The translations under genes and the position numbers were made by a program. From contig PZJY01000007.1 in assembly GCA_031472005.1 (NCBI GenBank), positions 2,591,808-2,655,807 on the forward strand: 64,000 bases of DNA. Reading direction: 5' to 3'. The notes under the pieces were generated by a model that saw only the letters and a list, made by a program, of their open reading frames with translations, searched no databases and had not been told where the DNA came from. Shown piece after piece: positions 46,691-58,400 of the stretch (the stretch's first letter is position 1; every line of letters begins with the position of its first letter). Source of the DNA: Tetracladium setigerum (taxonomy: Eukaryota > Ascomycota > Leotiomycetes > Helotiales).

Positions 46691-47527
46691 TCACAGTCTG
46701 TGCTGTCGCTTTTCGTCGATACGAAATCAATGTGAGGCGAATGTTGGATAGGGTACTTGGACCATACAACAAGATATGAATGGTGGTCGGATCAGAGTTA
46801 ATGTTCTAATTTCAGATGGATATCGGGTGAGCTTAATTTGCGTGTCTTGACGAAGCGATGTTTTATGTAACTCCATAGGTTCGTCGGTGAATCGAGGAAG
46901 GCATCCGATTCGCCATTTCATTCCGGCTGAATTGATTCAAAGCTGCAAAGTATGCAAGAAGTTCGGATGCTTTTCTGCAGCTTCCACAACCAACTGACCA
47001 ACCAACACCTCCATCAGTAATAAGATCTATCACGACAGTACCGAGGTACTGCAGTATGATTTATTTACCTTACTACAGTATCTCCTCCGTAGATCCACTA
47101 CATCCAGATGGCCAGCCAGGCGATCCTGCGTCCCTGGCAGTAGTAGTGAGTAGGGCCCGTCCCGAAACTCTCAGGAAGGCAATTCCTGAATGCATGCTCT
47201 TCCCCTCTCTACCCGCCCTTCTCCTTCTCCTCTTCTTCTTCCCCTTCTCTCACCCTCCTCATCCTTCCCCTCTTCTCCCATCCTGTCTGCCTCCAGTTTA
47301 CTTCTAATCTACTTCTAATCTACTTCCTATCTGCATCCTAACTGCCTTCCTCTCCTCCTCCCACCTTTGAATGGTGCCCATCCATTAACTCCTCCCAGCC
47401 CTCCATCACCATTCTTCCTTCCTACCTCTGTTGCTCCTTGTCAGCTTCAGTCTCAAACTTCATTGCACAAATCAACCGCGTCGTTTCTAGCTTTGAACGT
47501 GGTCGTGACACCAGTCAACCATTCACG
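46691..47527 (+). promoter_or_regulatory. upstream region of HD-domain gene with long CT-rich tract
   Basis: No gene is supported. From about 47203 to 47285 the + strand is almost pure pyrimidine (CTCTTC/CCTTCTCC repeats), shortly before the ATG at 47528. Such tracts are typical of strong fungal promoters and leaders. A palindromic AGTACCGAGGTACT element lies at about 47036-47050. Confidence 0.45.
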
Positions 47528-48417
47528 ATGACTGCCCTTCCTACGCGCGTCGTGGCTGGCGTGGCCATCCCCGACACCCCGCTGATCACGAAAGCTCTCG
47601 ACTACACGAGGAAACACTCGACCGATTTCGCCTATAACCATGTCCAGCGATCGATGCTTTTTGGCTTCATCATGGCTGCCAAAATTCCCAGTCTGGCGGA
47701 CCGAGATCTGGAGGTCCATGCCATCGGCGCTTTGATGCATGATATTGGCTGGGATGTAAGTGAATAACCACACGCCGAGACATGGACAGAGATGGGATAG
47801 GTACCTAATTACCTACAAGTTGGATAAGTGCTAACGCGCATCTCCAACCATAGCCAACTGGAGAGCTGGTTTCGAAAGACAAGCGATTCGAGGTCGATGG
47901 CGCAAATGCCGCAAGAAATTTCCTGCAGAAGGAAGCTCCAGATTGGGATAAACATCGTCTACAGTATGCCACATCATCCTCATCCTCGTTGCCTTGCGCA
48001 GAAAAAATTGTTCGAGGCATAAATTCCTAACCCATTCGTGTGCTACCTAGGTTGGTATGGGATGCAATCGCCCTGCATACTATTGGCAGTGTGGTCTTCC
48101 ACAAGGAAGCTGAAGTCCAAGCCGTTGCCTATGGCATCTGGGCGGACTTTCAGGGGCCAGACCGCATCGAAGGCAATTTGCTGACCTGGGATGAGTACAA
48201 TGCCGTGGTGAAAGAGTTTCCTCGCTTGAACCTGATGAAAGGGCTGAAAGGGGTGATGTGCTTCCTCTGTGAGACGAAGCCCGCCACAACAATTGACAAC
48301 ACGGTCGGCGAATGGGGCGATGCCTTCGTCCCCGGTTATGATCGGAAAGGAAAGTTGACTCGGGATTTATTGCTTACTTGTGACTTAGATGGGAAGAGCC
48401 TTTTAGATGATCCGTAG
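47528..48417 (+). CDS. HD-domain hydrolase, cyanamide hydratase-like
   Basis: Three exons (47528-47755, 47854-47963, 48051-48417) encode about 234 aa. The HD metal-binding pattern is present: 'DFAYNHVQRSMLFGF' (H38), 'AIGALMHDIGWD' (H71-D72), then 'RLQLVWDAIALHTIG' with a later conserved His. Size and motif order fit the fungal cyanamide hydratase/Ddi2 family, which converts cyanamide to urea using zinc, though many relatives act on other nitrile-like or unknown substrates. Introns are 98 and 87 bp with GT-AG ends. The ATG at 47528 is preferred because upstream in-frame sequence (47438 on) has only a non-ATG start. Confidence 0.82.
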
Positions 48418-49373
48418 ATGGAAGGGTTGCGAGATTATTTAGTCCTCTTAACTCATCTGATATATCTCCAATGCCTTCATAAGCTTGCTCATAGGGTAAT
48501 TCCCTAGCGGCGCGAACATATTGAAAATTTTAATAAGTAATATTAATAATAATTCCGACTACATGGAGAGCACTATTCTGACGGCTATTGCAACTTTTGC
48601 TTGGTTGCATACGGAGAGTTGATCCTCTGTCCATCAATCTGTTATAGTTTTTGCGAATGAAATGATAGTGCATGACTATACTAAACATGTTTCATGTGCT
48701 ATGCTAATTAGACTGCGGCTCTGTTCAGCTCTACAAAACACGAGGTTATAATATACGCCAATTAGCTTCAAGTCCTATCGGCACACACATTCTAGATATC
48801 GTGATAGCTAAGTAGAAAATTTGATAAGATCTTACATTAGTAAACTCAGACGTAATGAAGTTATTTGCCTTACAATTCTATGTCTCTACTTAGACTTCCT
48901 TATATCTGACAAGGAGGGGTCGAACAGCCACTCGCTGCGCGCAACTGATTTCGCAAGAAACAACGATCCTCCCATATTCTACGAAATAGTAAGTTCATAT
49001 TGTCTCCAAGCCTTCCGAACTGCTGAGTAACGATAACGTTAGCGGACACGTGCGATTCAATTTCTACTTTATATGGAATAATTATGAATTCGTTCAGATA
49101 GCTGAACAGATCTATTACCGCAGCTTGCGATAACTTGTTACCGGAAATGCTTATTGGATGGAATGAAATGGTCCTCTCGGCGTGTGTTTTGTTGGCTGAC
49201 TGACAGATACGTAGTTGTTGCGTATATTGGTTTAGAAGCGTGGAGGGTTGATTCTTGTCGACGGCTAGGATCTTGAATTGAACGTTACAAAAATAGGCTA
49301 TAGCGCTACCACAGTTTCAAGGCGTGAAATTTTGCTATCTGAAAACCTCATCCACTTTGTTAAACTCGCGCTA
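48418..49373. other. gene-free, rather AT-rich region
   Basis: No credible ORF; many short AT-rich stretches with TA and TAA steps (for example 48520-48560 and 48830-48910). It could be a decayed repeat, but no repeat boundaries or terminal repeats are visible. Confidence 0.4.
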
Positions 49374-50432
49374 TCAGGACCATCCATCGAGATGCTCATG
49401 CAGGTCGATCTCTTCATCAACCAGATCGTCGTCAAAGTTCTCAGACAGCGGCTGACCGTCATCCCAATCAGCCTCCATCTGAAAGGCCTCATTGGCTTTA
49501 CGCCTGACCCTGCCGGGCAACATCTGTCCCCTATGATTGATACCGATCCCAAGTACCTTACCCTTCACGCAAGCTTTCTGGTCGGCTACTAATACCAATA
49601 GAACTTGATCTCTGTCTACGTCAGGGATATCCTCAGGTCTCTCTTCAACGTCATCCGCCTCCTCCTCTCCACGAACTAAACTCCGACCGAATCTGTTGTA
49701 TTTAGTGGAGCGTCCACTTATTCCGTCAGGATATTCACATAATGCCCTCAGAACAAACTCGTGCGCTTGGAAAGCCCGAAGTTCGGAGGTGTCGGCTTCG
49801 AATTTTGCTTTATCCTGGAACACAAAGAGCTCATCTATGTCCATCAATCCCGTCTCGTTGAAGGCTTTCTCGCCCAAAGCGTTATATTGGGAATCTGCTT
49901 CCACCTCGGTTGTCTCGTCGTTTCCGTACCAGGTTCTGATCCAGAATGTGGAACCAAAAAATTCGTTCATGTTACGTTGAAGTGGGGTGTAGAGATCTGT
50001 AGGGATGTATTCTAGGATGTTCTCAAGGCGTCCATCTCTTGCGGCTTCAACATACAACTACCCGATGATTAGCTAGCAAGATCAAGGCATTGACACTAGT
50101 GGGATTAGTTAATAATCTTACACGTCTGTGGTAAGAGCCTAGAGTAATATACTGTCGCACCAATTGTTCTCTTTGCTGGTCCCTGCTAAGTGGTCCTTCA
50201 GGGTTCCATTTATCCTAAACAATACGTTAGTGTCATAATATTGCGAACGAAGACATAGAGCTCCCCAAAGAACGACTGCACAACCGTCATCTCAGGCCAG
50301 AGACAGCGATTAAGCGGTGCGACTTACTACCACGAAGTGATCGAAGGGAATCGCTCCAAATTCTGGATTGGGGCCCGCCTGCGACTTCTCAAGTGCAGTT
50401 CGCACATTCGAACGGCCAAAATGGAGTGCCAT
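49374..50432 (-). CDS. hypothetical acidic protein
   Basis: Three exons (50328-50432, 50122-50214, 49374-50057) with GTAAGT/GTAAGA donors and TAG acceptors keep phase and encode about 293 aa. The start MALHFGRSNVRTALEKSQ sits at 50432. The C-terminal 90 residues are strongly acidic (EEEADDVEERPEDIPD, NFDDDLVDEEIDLHEHLDG). There is no signal peptide, membrane segment or motif I recognise. Consistent exon phases and an even composition support coding, but expression is unproven. The neighbourhood (NLR-like gene, MADS-like gene, relics) suggests an accessory, possibly lineage-specific gene. Confidence 0.5.
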
Positions 50433-51142
50433 TGAACCATTTAGCCACAAGTGAGGAAATTGTTGCCGAACCTGGTCCCAAGAAGGTTATGAAGTTGAGG
50501 CAATTGTAGCGGTCACTGTCTACTCGCAAGTAAATAGATAGGTCAGCTTAGTATTCGTCAAGTGATAGGTGGATCACGGGTACATCGGTGAGGGAGAGTG
50601 GTGGGAAACCATGAGTACTTGTGTGTGGCTCAAAATGCTTATAAGAGGGCCGTACTAAACTGCTTTGACTGATGAGAGAGAGGGAGCTATTTTTTGACTG
50701 CTTGCTCTGGAGGTTACATGGCCACCAGGCGTAGTGGAGCGATGCGAACTACACACCAGGCTGATGATGGTCGTGGTCGGGCCAAGTAATGTCACGTGTA
50801 GGGGTGGGAAATCCCGTGCGCGGTTGAGGGTGCGTAAAACAGCATCCCAACATCCCCGCTTTACGCACCCCAAACAGTAGAAATTGGACCTAAGCTATTA
50901 TAAATTTTCTCTTGCTTTTGTTACATTGATGGATATTGACTACGGGAAGTAATGTGGTTTCGGCTAAGGAGTAAGCTGAATTGGCGAAGAAAATAGGTGG
51001 AGATGCTACTTCTGCTTATACTTACATCTGGCTATCCTATATTGTTAATTGAAGTTATGTTAAATCACAATCATTTCCAAGAAATTAAAGTTCTTGAATT
51101 GTGCACAGGTCGAAATATGCATGCATGACTTGTTGAGACATG
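50433..51142. other. intergenic region, no supported gene
   Basis: Upstream of the hypothetical acidic protein and downstream of the MADS-like gene. It contains a TTACGCACCC/GGGTGCGTAA inverted pair around 50827-50870 but no gene. Confidence 0.35.
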
Positions 51143-51764
51143 TTATAATCGCTTCGTAACCCTCGTTTTATAGTGGAGCAATTCCTGTGTAACCCCAGCA
51201 ATCTCGCTAATTTTCTCATCCGTTTTATGACCCTCAGTCATGCTCTGAAGCTGCCCCAGCTCGTCAGAAGAAGTTATAGTCTCTTCTTCGTCTATACTTT
51301 GTCCAAGAGCCAGCTGCTCGATGTCCCCACCTGCCATAGGCGTGAGCGGTCGATCCAAGTGCTCGATATCGATAGGGTCTTCGAGATCACTGGAATCGTT
51401 TAAGAACATTGGTAAAGGTAAGATATCTGCGACAGCTCTTTGGTCGTTGGCATCAATGGCTTGCGCTGGTTGTCGTTGGTGGCTACGGACCCAATTGTTT
51501 GGTGTACGTATCTGCACCGTAGACGCCTGGAATGGTCACTATGAGAATAACCAGGGATAGGAGACTACACACCCTACTTTCGCTTGGAAAGTTAATACGA
51601 GATTTATAGATCCACATCTCCTTGTCGTCATATAGCAATATGAAGATGACAACCTCAGCTTTGCACAACTCTACCAACTCATTGACTTTCTTCTCTAAGG
51701 TAGGCAGGCGTTGATTGAGCAATTTTCTTCGTTGACCTTCGGGGTTAAGGTTCTTGCTAGACAT
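51143..51764 (-). CDS. small divergent MADS/SRF-like protein
   Basis: Two exons (51573-51764 and 51143-51526; 46-bp intron with GTGTGT donor and CAG acceptor) encode about 191 aa. The N-terminal segment 'LPTLEKKVNELVELCKAEVV' followed by 'IFILLYDDKEMWIYKS' resembles the helix and first beta strands of a MADS (SRF-TF) domain (KKxxELxxLCxAEVxxII...). The basic residues before it (QRRKLLNQR) also fit. The rest is polar and acidic with no second domain. Several ascomycetes carry families of such minimal MADS-like proteins of unknown function. DNA binding is not certain because parts of the canonical N-terminal arm are missing. An earlier in-frame ATG at 51848 would add 28 residues. Confidence 0.5.
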
Positions 51765-52009
51765 TTTCGTCGCAGCTCTGTATGTGTTTTGATGATTCTG
51801 GTTGTTAAGATACGGGTCCTGAAAAGAACATAAATGTTCTGCGACCATAAGTCTCGCTTGCTAAGCGCTCAGCTGGAAACCTCAACAACACCCGGATTCC
51901 GGTTCCCAGAACCAAAGTGAGCCGGCATATTGCTAGGGCGCGTATGCAGTATTTATCATTTGCGTCTGCCCCTTCGATTTGCTTGCTATATTAGCTGCCA
52001 CTTGACAGA

Positions 52010-52907
52010 ATGGCGCCTACTTTTCGAGGTTTTTGGAGAACATCAACAATTATTTTGAGACTATCCTACTGGACGTGACAATTAGGGGATTTGTGATCTC
52101 GCTTGCTGCACTTGCGGCTGCTTGCCCCATTGTGCGTGCTCGCTCCTCGTTGCGTGCCTATGTATTTTGTGGCAAATATTTTTTGTTGCGTCGCTGTGTG
52201 TATCTTGGAATTACTTGCGAAGGGTGGTTTAGGGTCACGTTTCTGCAAATTTTGGTCTTCCTTGCGTTCTTAGTGGCAAATGGTCTCGGTATGGGGTTTC
52301 TATACAATGGGGATCTATCTATGGTAGCCAATCGAAGTGGTGTCTTGTCCGCGATTAACATGATACCTTTATTCATGGCGGGCCGCTCAAACGTCCTTAT
52401 CTCCGCTCTGGGTCTACTCTTACATGTTCATCATCTAGTCCATTACTGGGTAGAACGAGTTAGCATCATCCAAGCGATTGTACACGTATCTATTTATTCC
52501 TCCCGGATGAGAGACTGGATTGAGATGGAGCAGAATACCTCGGGGATTTTCGTGAGTCCTGGCTGCACAACGTTTATTATACTGACTTCAATCAGATCAT
52601 AGCTATACTAGGTAGTCTCTTTGTATTCTCTCTCATTCCATTCAGGAAGTACATGTTTGAAACACTCCTCAAAGTGCACCACCTACTCGCTTTACTCAGC
52701 CTTGGAGGTCTTTTATGGCAAATTAGTCGAGTAGATTTAAAGAAGCTTTTCTTCCCCTTGCATCGATATTACTTTGGCTATTTAATTTTGTGCCATCCTT
52801 GTATGGCTGAAGGATACGGAGTCGAGAAATCGAAATATCAAAATTCTATCGGATGCGTACTGACGGACAACGCACGTAAGTTGGCAAGTTGCTTGAGTGC
52901 AAAGTAA
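52010..52907 (+). pseudogene. ferric reductase-like transmembrane half (truncated, possible 5' frame break)
   Basis: Exons 52033-52551 and 52596-52907 (44-bp intron, GTGAGT...CAG) encode the membrane domain of a FRE-type metalloreductase: 'MVANRSGVLSAINMIPLFMA', heme-region His in 'LLHVHHLVHYWVERV', and 'FETLLKVHHLLALLSLGG'. The ATG at 52010 is one frame away from the main ORF; one extra T in the TTTTT run at about 52030 would join them. After about 52790 homology ends, and the FAD- and NAD-binding half that should follow is missing on this strand. Part of it lies on the opposite strand at 53450-53790. An intact enzyme reduces extracellular Fe(III) before uptake; this copy looks broken by rearrangement. 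Confidence 0.6.
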
Positions 52908-53241
52908 AGATACGGAAATAAATGGAAATATGCGCAACATAGATGTATGAATTTTGTAAGTCTTTATTTAAATTTGAGTTGCGAGAGTGAAATTCTGGAT
53001 GTTTTCTGTCATGGAGGGCCCAAGGGCTTCTGTAGTTCTCGTGACTAGTGGCGTTTCGGTGGCGCAAGTTGGCGCGTTGGTGTCTTGTTCTTCTCGGAGG
53101 GTGAGAATAGATCAGGACGCAACCTCTACGTTTTTATGCAGGATGAGGACTGTGATGCCACTTATAGGTGTGATTCAATTGTGCAGAAGTGAGTTAAGAG
53201 AGTAAGCTGGGGTTTCAATTGGCATATGATAAATTCTCTTG

Positions 53242-53790
53242 TTACTCATCCACCTTTCTTCTCTTCGTAAATACAGGACTGTCCTCATTCGGCGGAGTCC
53301 TTCTTGCGTCCTTACCTGAGATTATATCTTTTACTCGTTTTGTTTCTAGAATACCATGTTTCACTCTCTCAAAAATATCCTCCAATTCCGCGTCCATGTG
53401 TGCAAAGCGTTCAAATCTCTTTTCGGGGCCCGTTGGCAAGCCTATCAGTTTAAAATCCTGAGAAGTCAATAGATGTATAGGTAAGAAGATTGTGACGTAC
53501 CCTAGGACGGTCGAAAGACACACCTCGTTGTAAGTTTTCATTTGTAGCTATGCGCCTGGTCAGCCCATTTGCAGGCTGCATGAGAATGGTAAAGCTTTGA
53601 GCGCGCCGACCGCGGGCTGGCTGCCACCAGCTGATTATAAAAGGATGTGTTTGGAATCGGTCACTGAATTGACAGTTCCGAAAGCGAAGATATACATGCT
53701 GTCCTGGCTTAATAGCAATAGAATGATTCAAAGTAATGTCCATCCGCACAACATCTAATTCACGATACGTAGGTCAACGAAGTGGATAGA
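53242..53790 (-). pseudogene. ferric reductase FAD-binding fragment in inverted orientation, joined to unrelated tail
   Basis: On the - strand from about 53790 to 53510 the sequence reads 'VVRMDITLNHSIAIKPGQHV', 'RFQTHPFIISWWQPARG' and 'FTILMQPANGLTRRIATNEN'. These are the FAD_binding_8 elements that normally follow the membrane domain of ferric reductases (PGQ-x-V, SHPF-like, Gly-Thr/Arg segment). A plausible intron (GTACGT...CTCAG, about 53458-53502) then leads to a hydrophilic tail without the NAD(P)H domain (ends 53242). No start codon precedes the homology. Together with the + strand half 1 kb to the left it is most simply explained by an inversion inside one ancestral gene. Confidence 0.5.
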
Positions 53791-54798
53791 CCGAAAAACA
53801 GTTGCCAGAAGCACTCATATCAAACTAACATATACGAACAACGACAGCGTAGCAACGGTGTCGAAGCTCCACACAGATCAAAGGATCTTCGGAGGACATC
53901 TTCCGAAATAAGCGCCAAGCTTCCTAAGCAACAATGAATGTAGAAATCATCATATCTTAAAGACCGGGGGCCGAACTGCCAGTCAAGTGCAGACAAAAGC
54001 AGACAGAAGAAAAGTTGGAGAGATGACGAGGCTTTGGAAGGTAGAATATAGGCGGGTTCAAACACGTAAGAATACGGACAATTGCCGTTCCAGGACCAAA
54101 TGACCCTGCTCCCCTGGTGAAGCTGTGGATTGCGAAGAAACGATTCATATTTTGATACTGCCTAATAAAATATCAAGAAGAAGAGAAGTGGAACGATAAA
54201 AAAAGCAGCTGGCACATCTCTCTCGATCGCCAGAAACATCAACAATGTTTCTGTGGAGGCGCTGGAGTAGAAAAAAGCCACAACTGAAACGGTAGGAGAA
54301 AGAATCCGGAAATCAGAGAACAGCAGTCCTTTACAAATGCTTCTTGTAACGAGAATTCCATTTCTCAACTTGAAAGTATGGCGCATCTGATACTCAAGTA
54401 GTTCTGGAGCATTGCACTTTCTCGGCACATACGGAATGGCCAGAATAGCCAGCTCCAGGATAGATCTGACCATGAGAAACCTATCTCATACCAGAAAATT
54501 ACACTCTTCCACCAAACCTATCTCTTTGCGTCTGTTCGTACCATTCAAAACCACCCAAGTCACGCAAAGCGTTGTAAAAGATCTTAAAAGCACAAAACGG
54601 TACCAAAGTCCAATGAAGCTGCAAATACGGGCTAAAATACGAGATTCGTTGAAATCTGGGAATTAGCGAGGGAAATGAGTGGAATCCGTGGCTCGGTGGG
54701 ATTGTGATGTGCAACAAAAGAATGAGGGATGGTGATTTGGGAATTCTGGCGTATGAGCGATGAGGATTGGAAAAGGTGTTACACAGAAAGGCGGGATG
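53791..54798. other. region with unassigned hydrophobic open frames on the - strand
   Basis: Three consecutive - strand frames (54499-54717, 54162-54473, 53820-54148) contain hydrophobic stretches (for example 'VPAAFFIVPLLFFLIFY'). They do not join by convincing introns and I do not recognise them. They may be a decayed membrane-protein gene. Confidence 0.25.
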
Positions 54799-55438
54799 TC
54801 AGGTGAGAGCCAAGTCTCGTGTATCACGAGAGCATATCTGAGTGTTTAAATTTTCAACGATCGGGGAAGATTGTACAGCTCCAAGATCCTCAGCTTTTGT
54901 CTCTTGTGTTATAGTAAGTCCATGCCATTTCTTTCTAATACTTTTGAGAAAGGCGCTCACGTGAAGTGAGCTAGACTTATAAGCGCGCGGAACGCCGTCT
55001 ATTGTAAACGACCTGGCCATTCTCCTTGGCAATAGGAAACTGCCCTGCTTTGGCGCCTTCTCACTCACCCCTGACAATCCCACTGGCGTATCTCGCGCAT
55101 CTCTCCACCAGAGATAGGTAAAATAAGCCACAACCGGGCCAACTTCCCACATCAAAACGTTTCTCGTTCGAGGATCCAGGGGTACGCAGATTATGTTGCC
55201 CCACTGTTCCCACGTCAAAGATGACAGGCGGCTGCGCATTGGTAGGATTGATACACTCATAGTACTTGGTGTTGCGCGGTGGCTTGGTCCAGCTGTGCCT
55301 CTTGCGTGCATCGTGCATCGAAATTTGAAGTTGACGATGGGGGGCCGAGACCGATGATGCTTTCCATCCCTCCACTTTCATTCTTCTTCTGCTCTTGTTT
55401 TTCCGTTTCCGATCTTGCGTGTTTATAGTTTCTGGCAT
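54799..55438 (-). CDS. hypothetical protein, uncertain gene model
   Basis: Two overlapping - strand frames. 55061-55438 starts MPETINTQDRKRKNKSRR (very basic). 54799-55311 contains a hydrophobic segment 'NVLMWEVGPVVAYFTYLWWR' preceded by 'SLTWEQWGNIICVPLDPR'. Which frame is used, and whether a GTGAGT...CAG intron (about 55005-55060) is removed, cannot be settled from sequence. No family is recognised. If real, it would be a small single-span membrane protein. Confidence 0.3.
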
Positions 55439-55552
55439 TTACTTGTTCGTTAGAGAGATAGTTTTTGTTCGACTATCACCCCGTTCCATTTGCAATATCC
55501 CTAGTCACCTACCCGTCCATCGTTTGTCCTTGTCCGAGACATAGACGTCAGA

Positions 55553-56507
55553 ATGGCGCTCGCTCTCACCACATCCTTCACCCCAGCTCCAAGTTGTACG
55601 GCCAACTTCTACACAAAGGACATCTACTACAGCATCGGTGGGCCCTCGCCAGCGCAATGTTTCCCCTCAGGCTGGGCTTCACAATCACAATATTTCTCGC
55701 CGGGAGTATGTCCTGAGGGTTACACGCAGGCCTGCTCAAGCGTTGCTGTCGCGGGAACAGTTACTGAGACGCAAGCGACGTGTTGTCCTTCGTAAGCTCG
55801 ACCTATTCTCTTACCGCGTTAAATGACTTGTTTTTGTTTTAATTTCATTTTGGGGATGGAATACATGAGAGAGTATCAAAGAGAACAGCAAGAACAAATG
55901 CTGATACTTTACGTCACACAGAGGTTATCAGTGTTACACACCCACTATTTTCAACTTCCCCGGCCAAGCCTGCGCCTCCATCTTCCTCAGCAAATACACT
56001 ACCGTAGTGACGGACGCCGACGCATCAACCACCTTCCTTGCGACGCTGAAGCCTTCCACCGAAGCCGTCAACGGCTACGGAGTATCAGTCCGGTACCAGA
56101 GCAGTGATTTCGCCATCCGGACCTCCTCCTCCTCGTCCGGGACAGCATCGAGGTCCACATCTGGTTCAGGCACAGCAGGATCCCAGACTAGCACGACTTC
56201 AGCGACATCCAACTCTGCACCAGACCCATCCTTGGGTTTATCCACAGGCGCAAAAGCAGGCATCGGAGCAGGCGTGGGGATTGGAGCGCTGATTGCACTG
56301 GTAGCCATTGTGTTTTTTATATGGAGGAAGAGGAGAACGGCGAGAGACAAAAATGAGGGAAACCCTGATTATGCGATGTATCATGAGGCTGGGGAAGGGG
56401 GGCCGGCGTCGAAGCCATTGATGAAGGAGGGCGAGGGCGCCCATGAGATTTACACGCCGCCTGCGGAGATGGATGGAACAGGTGCGACGGCTGGAGTGTA
56501 CAGGTGA
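55553..56507 (+). CDS. single-pass membrane protein with Ser/Thr-rich mucin-like stalk
   Basis: Exons 55553-55791 and 55922-56507 (130-bp intron; GTAAGC donor, CACACAG acceptor) encode about 274 aa. The N-terminal part has evenly spaced Cys (SCTANFYT, PAQCFPSG, GVCPEGYTQAC, ATCCPS, GYQCYT), suggesting a disulfide-bonded external domain. A Ser/Thr/Gly stalk follows, then a Gly-rich transmembrane span ('GIGALIALVAIVFFIWRKRR') and a 60-residue cytoplasmic tail. No classical signal peptide is seen, as in many members of this common ascomycete architecture. A wall-stress sensor-like role is possible by topology only. Confidence 0.75.
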
Positions 56508-57094
56508 AGAGAGAGGGAAAACGATTAATTAGAAATAAGGCGAATTGATTTGTGGAAGGGCGTCAAGGGCTGAATGAGACTTGAACCTGGCAGATGAAGA
56601 TACCCAAGCGGATAATGACATGAGTGACGAAATTAAGGAGATTGACAGAGTTGGAATACGATTTGATAGAAAGATAGAGGAATGTTCGAACGTACAAATA
56701 GCAATGGGAATTTTGTAATCATGGCGAGTTGAGCAGGGGAAGACTATCACAGCATAGACGTTGCCCGGTCTGGATGTTCAATGTGGAACTTGATTTAAAT
56801 GGCTGTGAGGCATTGTAAATCTTGAATCTAGCTAAGGTGGACAACAAGCCATCGCTTACACTCTTCTATCTTTCTCGTTAGCGGTCGATGACCATTCGTA
56901 AGTCACGTCCTGTCGTTTCTGATTTTCTTCTCCCTACACAAGTGCTATTGAGCAACATGAGCGAGACATCCGTGAACGCGGCTATAGTCCGACAGGTTAT
57001 GCCCTCTGCTCCATTTGACACTAAGCTGTGTCGCAACTGGCCTGCCGGCAAGGTCATCAAAGTGCATATCTATAACTCAACATGCACATCCACT
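56508..57094. other. intergenic region, no supported gene
   Basis: Between the stalked membrane protein (+) and the Sds23-like gene (-). Short overlapping frames near 56880-57130 have no domain support. Confidence 0.4.
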
Positions 57095-58400
57095 TCATCT
57101 CCGACTATCAATACTGGAATTGCGTGCTGATTCGAAGCTGGGCCGCACAGAGCTGCTCGAGCTACGCCTTATTCTGGATCTTTCGTCGTTTGGACTCAGG
57201 GAATTGAGGTCAGATTGACGAGCAAAGAGATTGAGAATGCCAGTCAATGAAATTATACCAGTTAGACGACCAGAAATGCGAGCACCAGGTAATGCAGCGG
57301 CTGTGATCGCTGGGAATGTGGTAGTCAAGTTTAGAGACGCAGGAGTAGAGACAGCTGGCGACGATAGCACAGCGTGGGTCATCCCTGGCGCTGCCAAGGG
57401 CGTTGCGGGAGTAGATGGTGATGGAGAAGCAGCTTCAACAACCCACATTCGATGGGATCGAGTTGCCACTAATTTAGCAACAGTATGGGCGAGTGTTGAA
57501 TATGAAGTGACGTGGAAGACTTGGCTAATTAGCAAGTCCTATGGCTGACAATTTGGTGATATTACATACCTAGAAACGAATCCTTCCCGTCGTCAATTCC
57601 TCGTTCCTTCAAGATCTCGGAAATAAAGTGAATGCAAGTAGCGTTCAATAGCGGTAAGCTGCTGCTCTTGGTGAGCAATTTCATGTCAGCTGTTGAGATA
57701 TTTCCAATCACGTTCAGTGCGTTGTCGACCACTGCTACACTAGTAAGACCTTCATTACTCACTAATTGTAAGGCGTCCGTCAAGGTTCGGTCCGCACTAG
57801 ATTTATTAGCTAGCCCTGGATTTGGAGAAGAGCGCAGACGTACTTGATAGAAATGGTCTGCGTGGTACCGACACCCAGTCCTTTGAGAATCAGTGGATAC
57901 AAAGCATCAATAGCAGCAAAGCTAGTGACATTATCCCAAAGAAACTTAACCAGCTTCAATTGACTTAAGATACCCACGACCTCTTTTGTATCATTCTTGC
58001 AGACAAGTATTCTGTGTACTCCACTTGCGAAATGCTCCATAGCTTTGGAAAAATCCTCCGACTCTGATAAAGTAATCAGAGGGCCTTTCTTGGCTAACGT
58101 TTGGACATCTTGGAGAGGGATTGGTTGGGCTTCCCGAGCTTTCTTGGCCAGCGCATCGAAGATCTGGAGTTGATCACCTTCTGGGTTTGCCAACCCGACC
58201 ACAATAAGTAGATAGTCGTTTAAGTCGCTATAGTCGAAGGTTCCGACAGCATTTTTATCGTCAGTCCTTTCGCGGATAAGGATGACCTTCGGTGGTCTGA
58301 GATCAATCAAGAGTTATACTAGATCAGAGAAAGGAGCATATGATAAGTTAGGCGAGACCAATACCTCAGTAGCCTTTTCAACAGGTGTATCAAGCTGTGC
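57095..58400 (-). pseudogene. Sds23-like CBS-domain protein with degraded 5' end
   Basis: The C-terminal three-quarters is well preserved: exons 57844-58310, 57570-57796 and 57095-57519 (introns 47 and 50 bp; the last uses a CCAAG acceptor). It shows 'FDYSDLNDYLLIVVGLANPE', 'GPLITLSESEDFSKAMEHF', 'EGLTSVAVVDNALNVIGNI', 'HTVAKLVATRSHRMWVVE' and the Ser/Arg tail ending SSSSSVRPSF. These are the four-CBS layout of Sds23/Moc1, which modulates PP2A-type phosphatases in cell-cycle and stress control. Upstream of 58310 only a scrap (DTPVEKATE, about 58365-58395) of the first CBS domain can be found, with stops and no ATG. It is probably a truncated paralogue, since the full gene is normally single-copy and essential-like; an assembly error in the first exon cannot be excluded. 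Confidence 0.6.
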
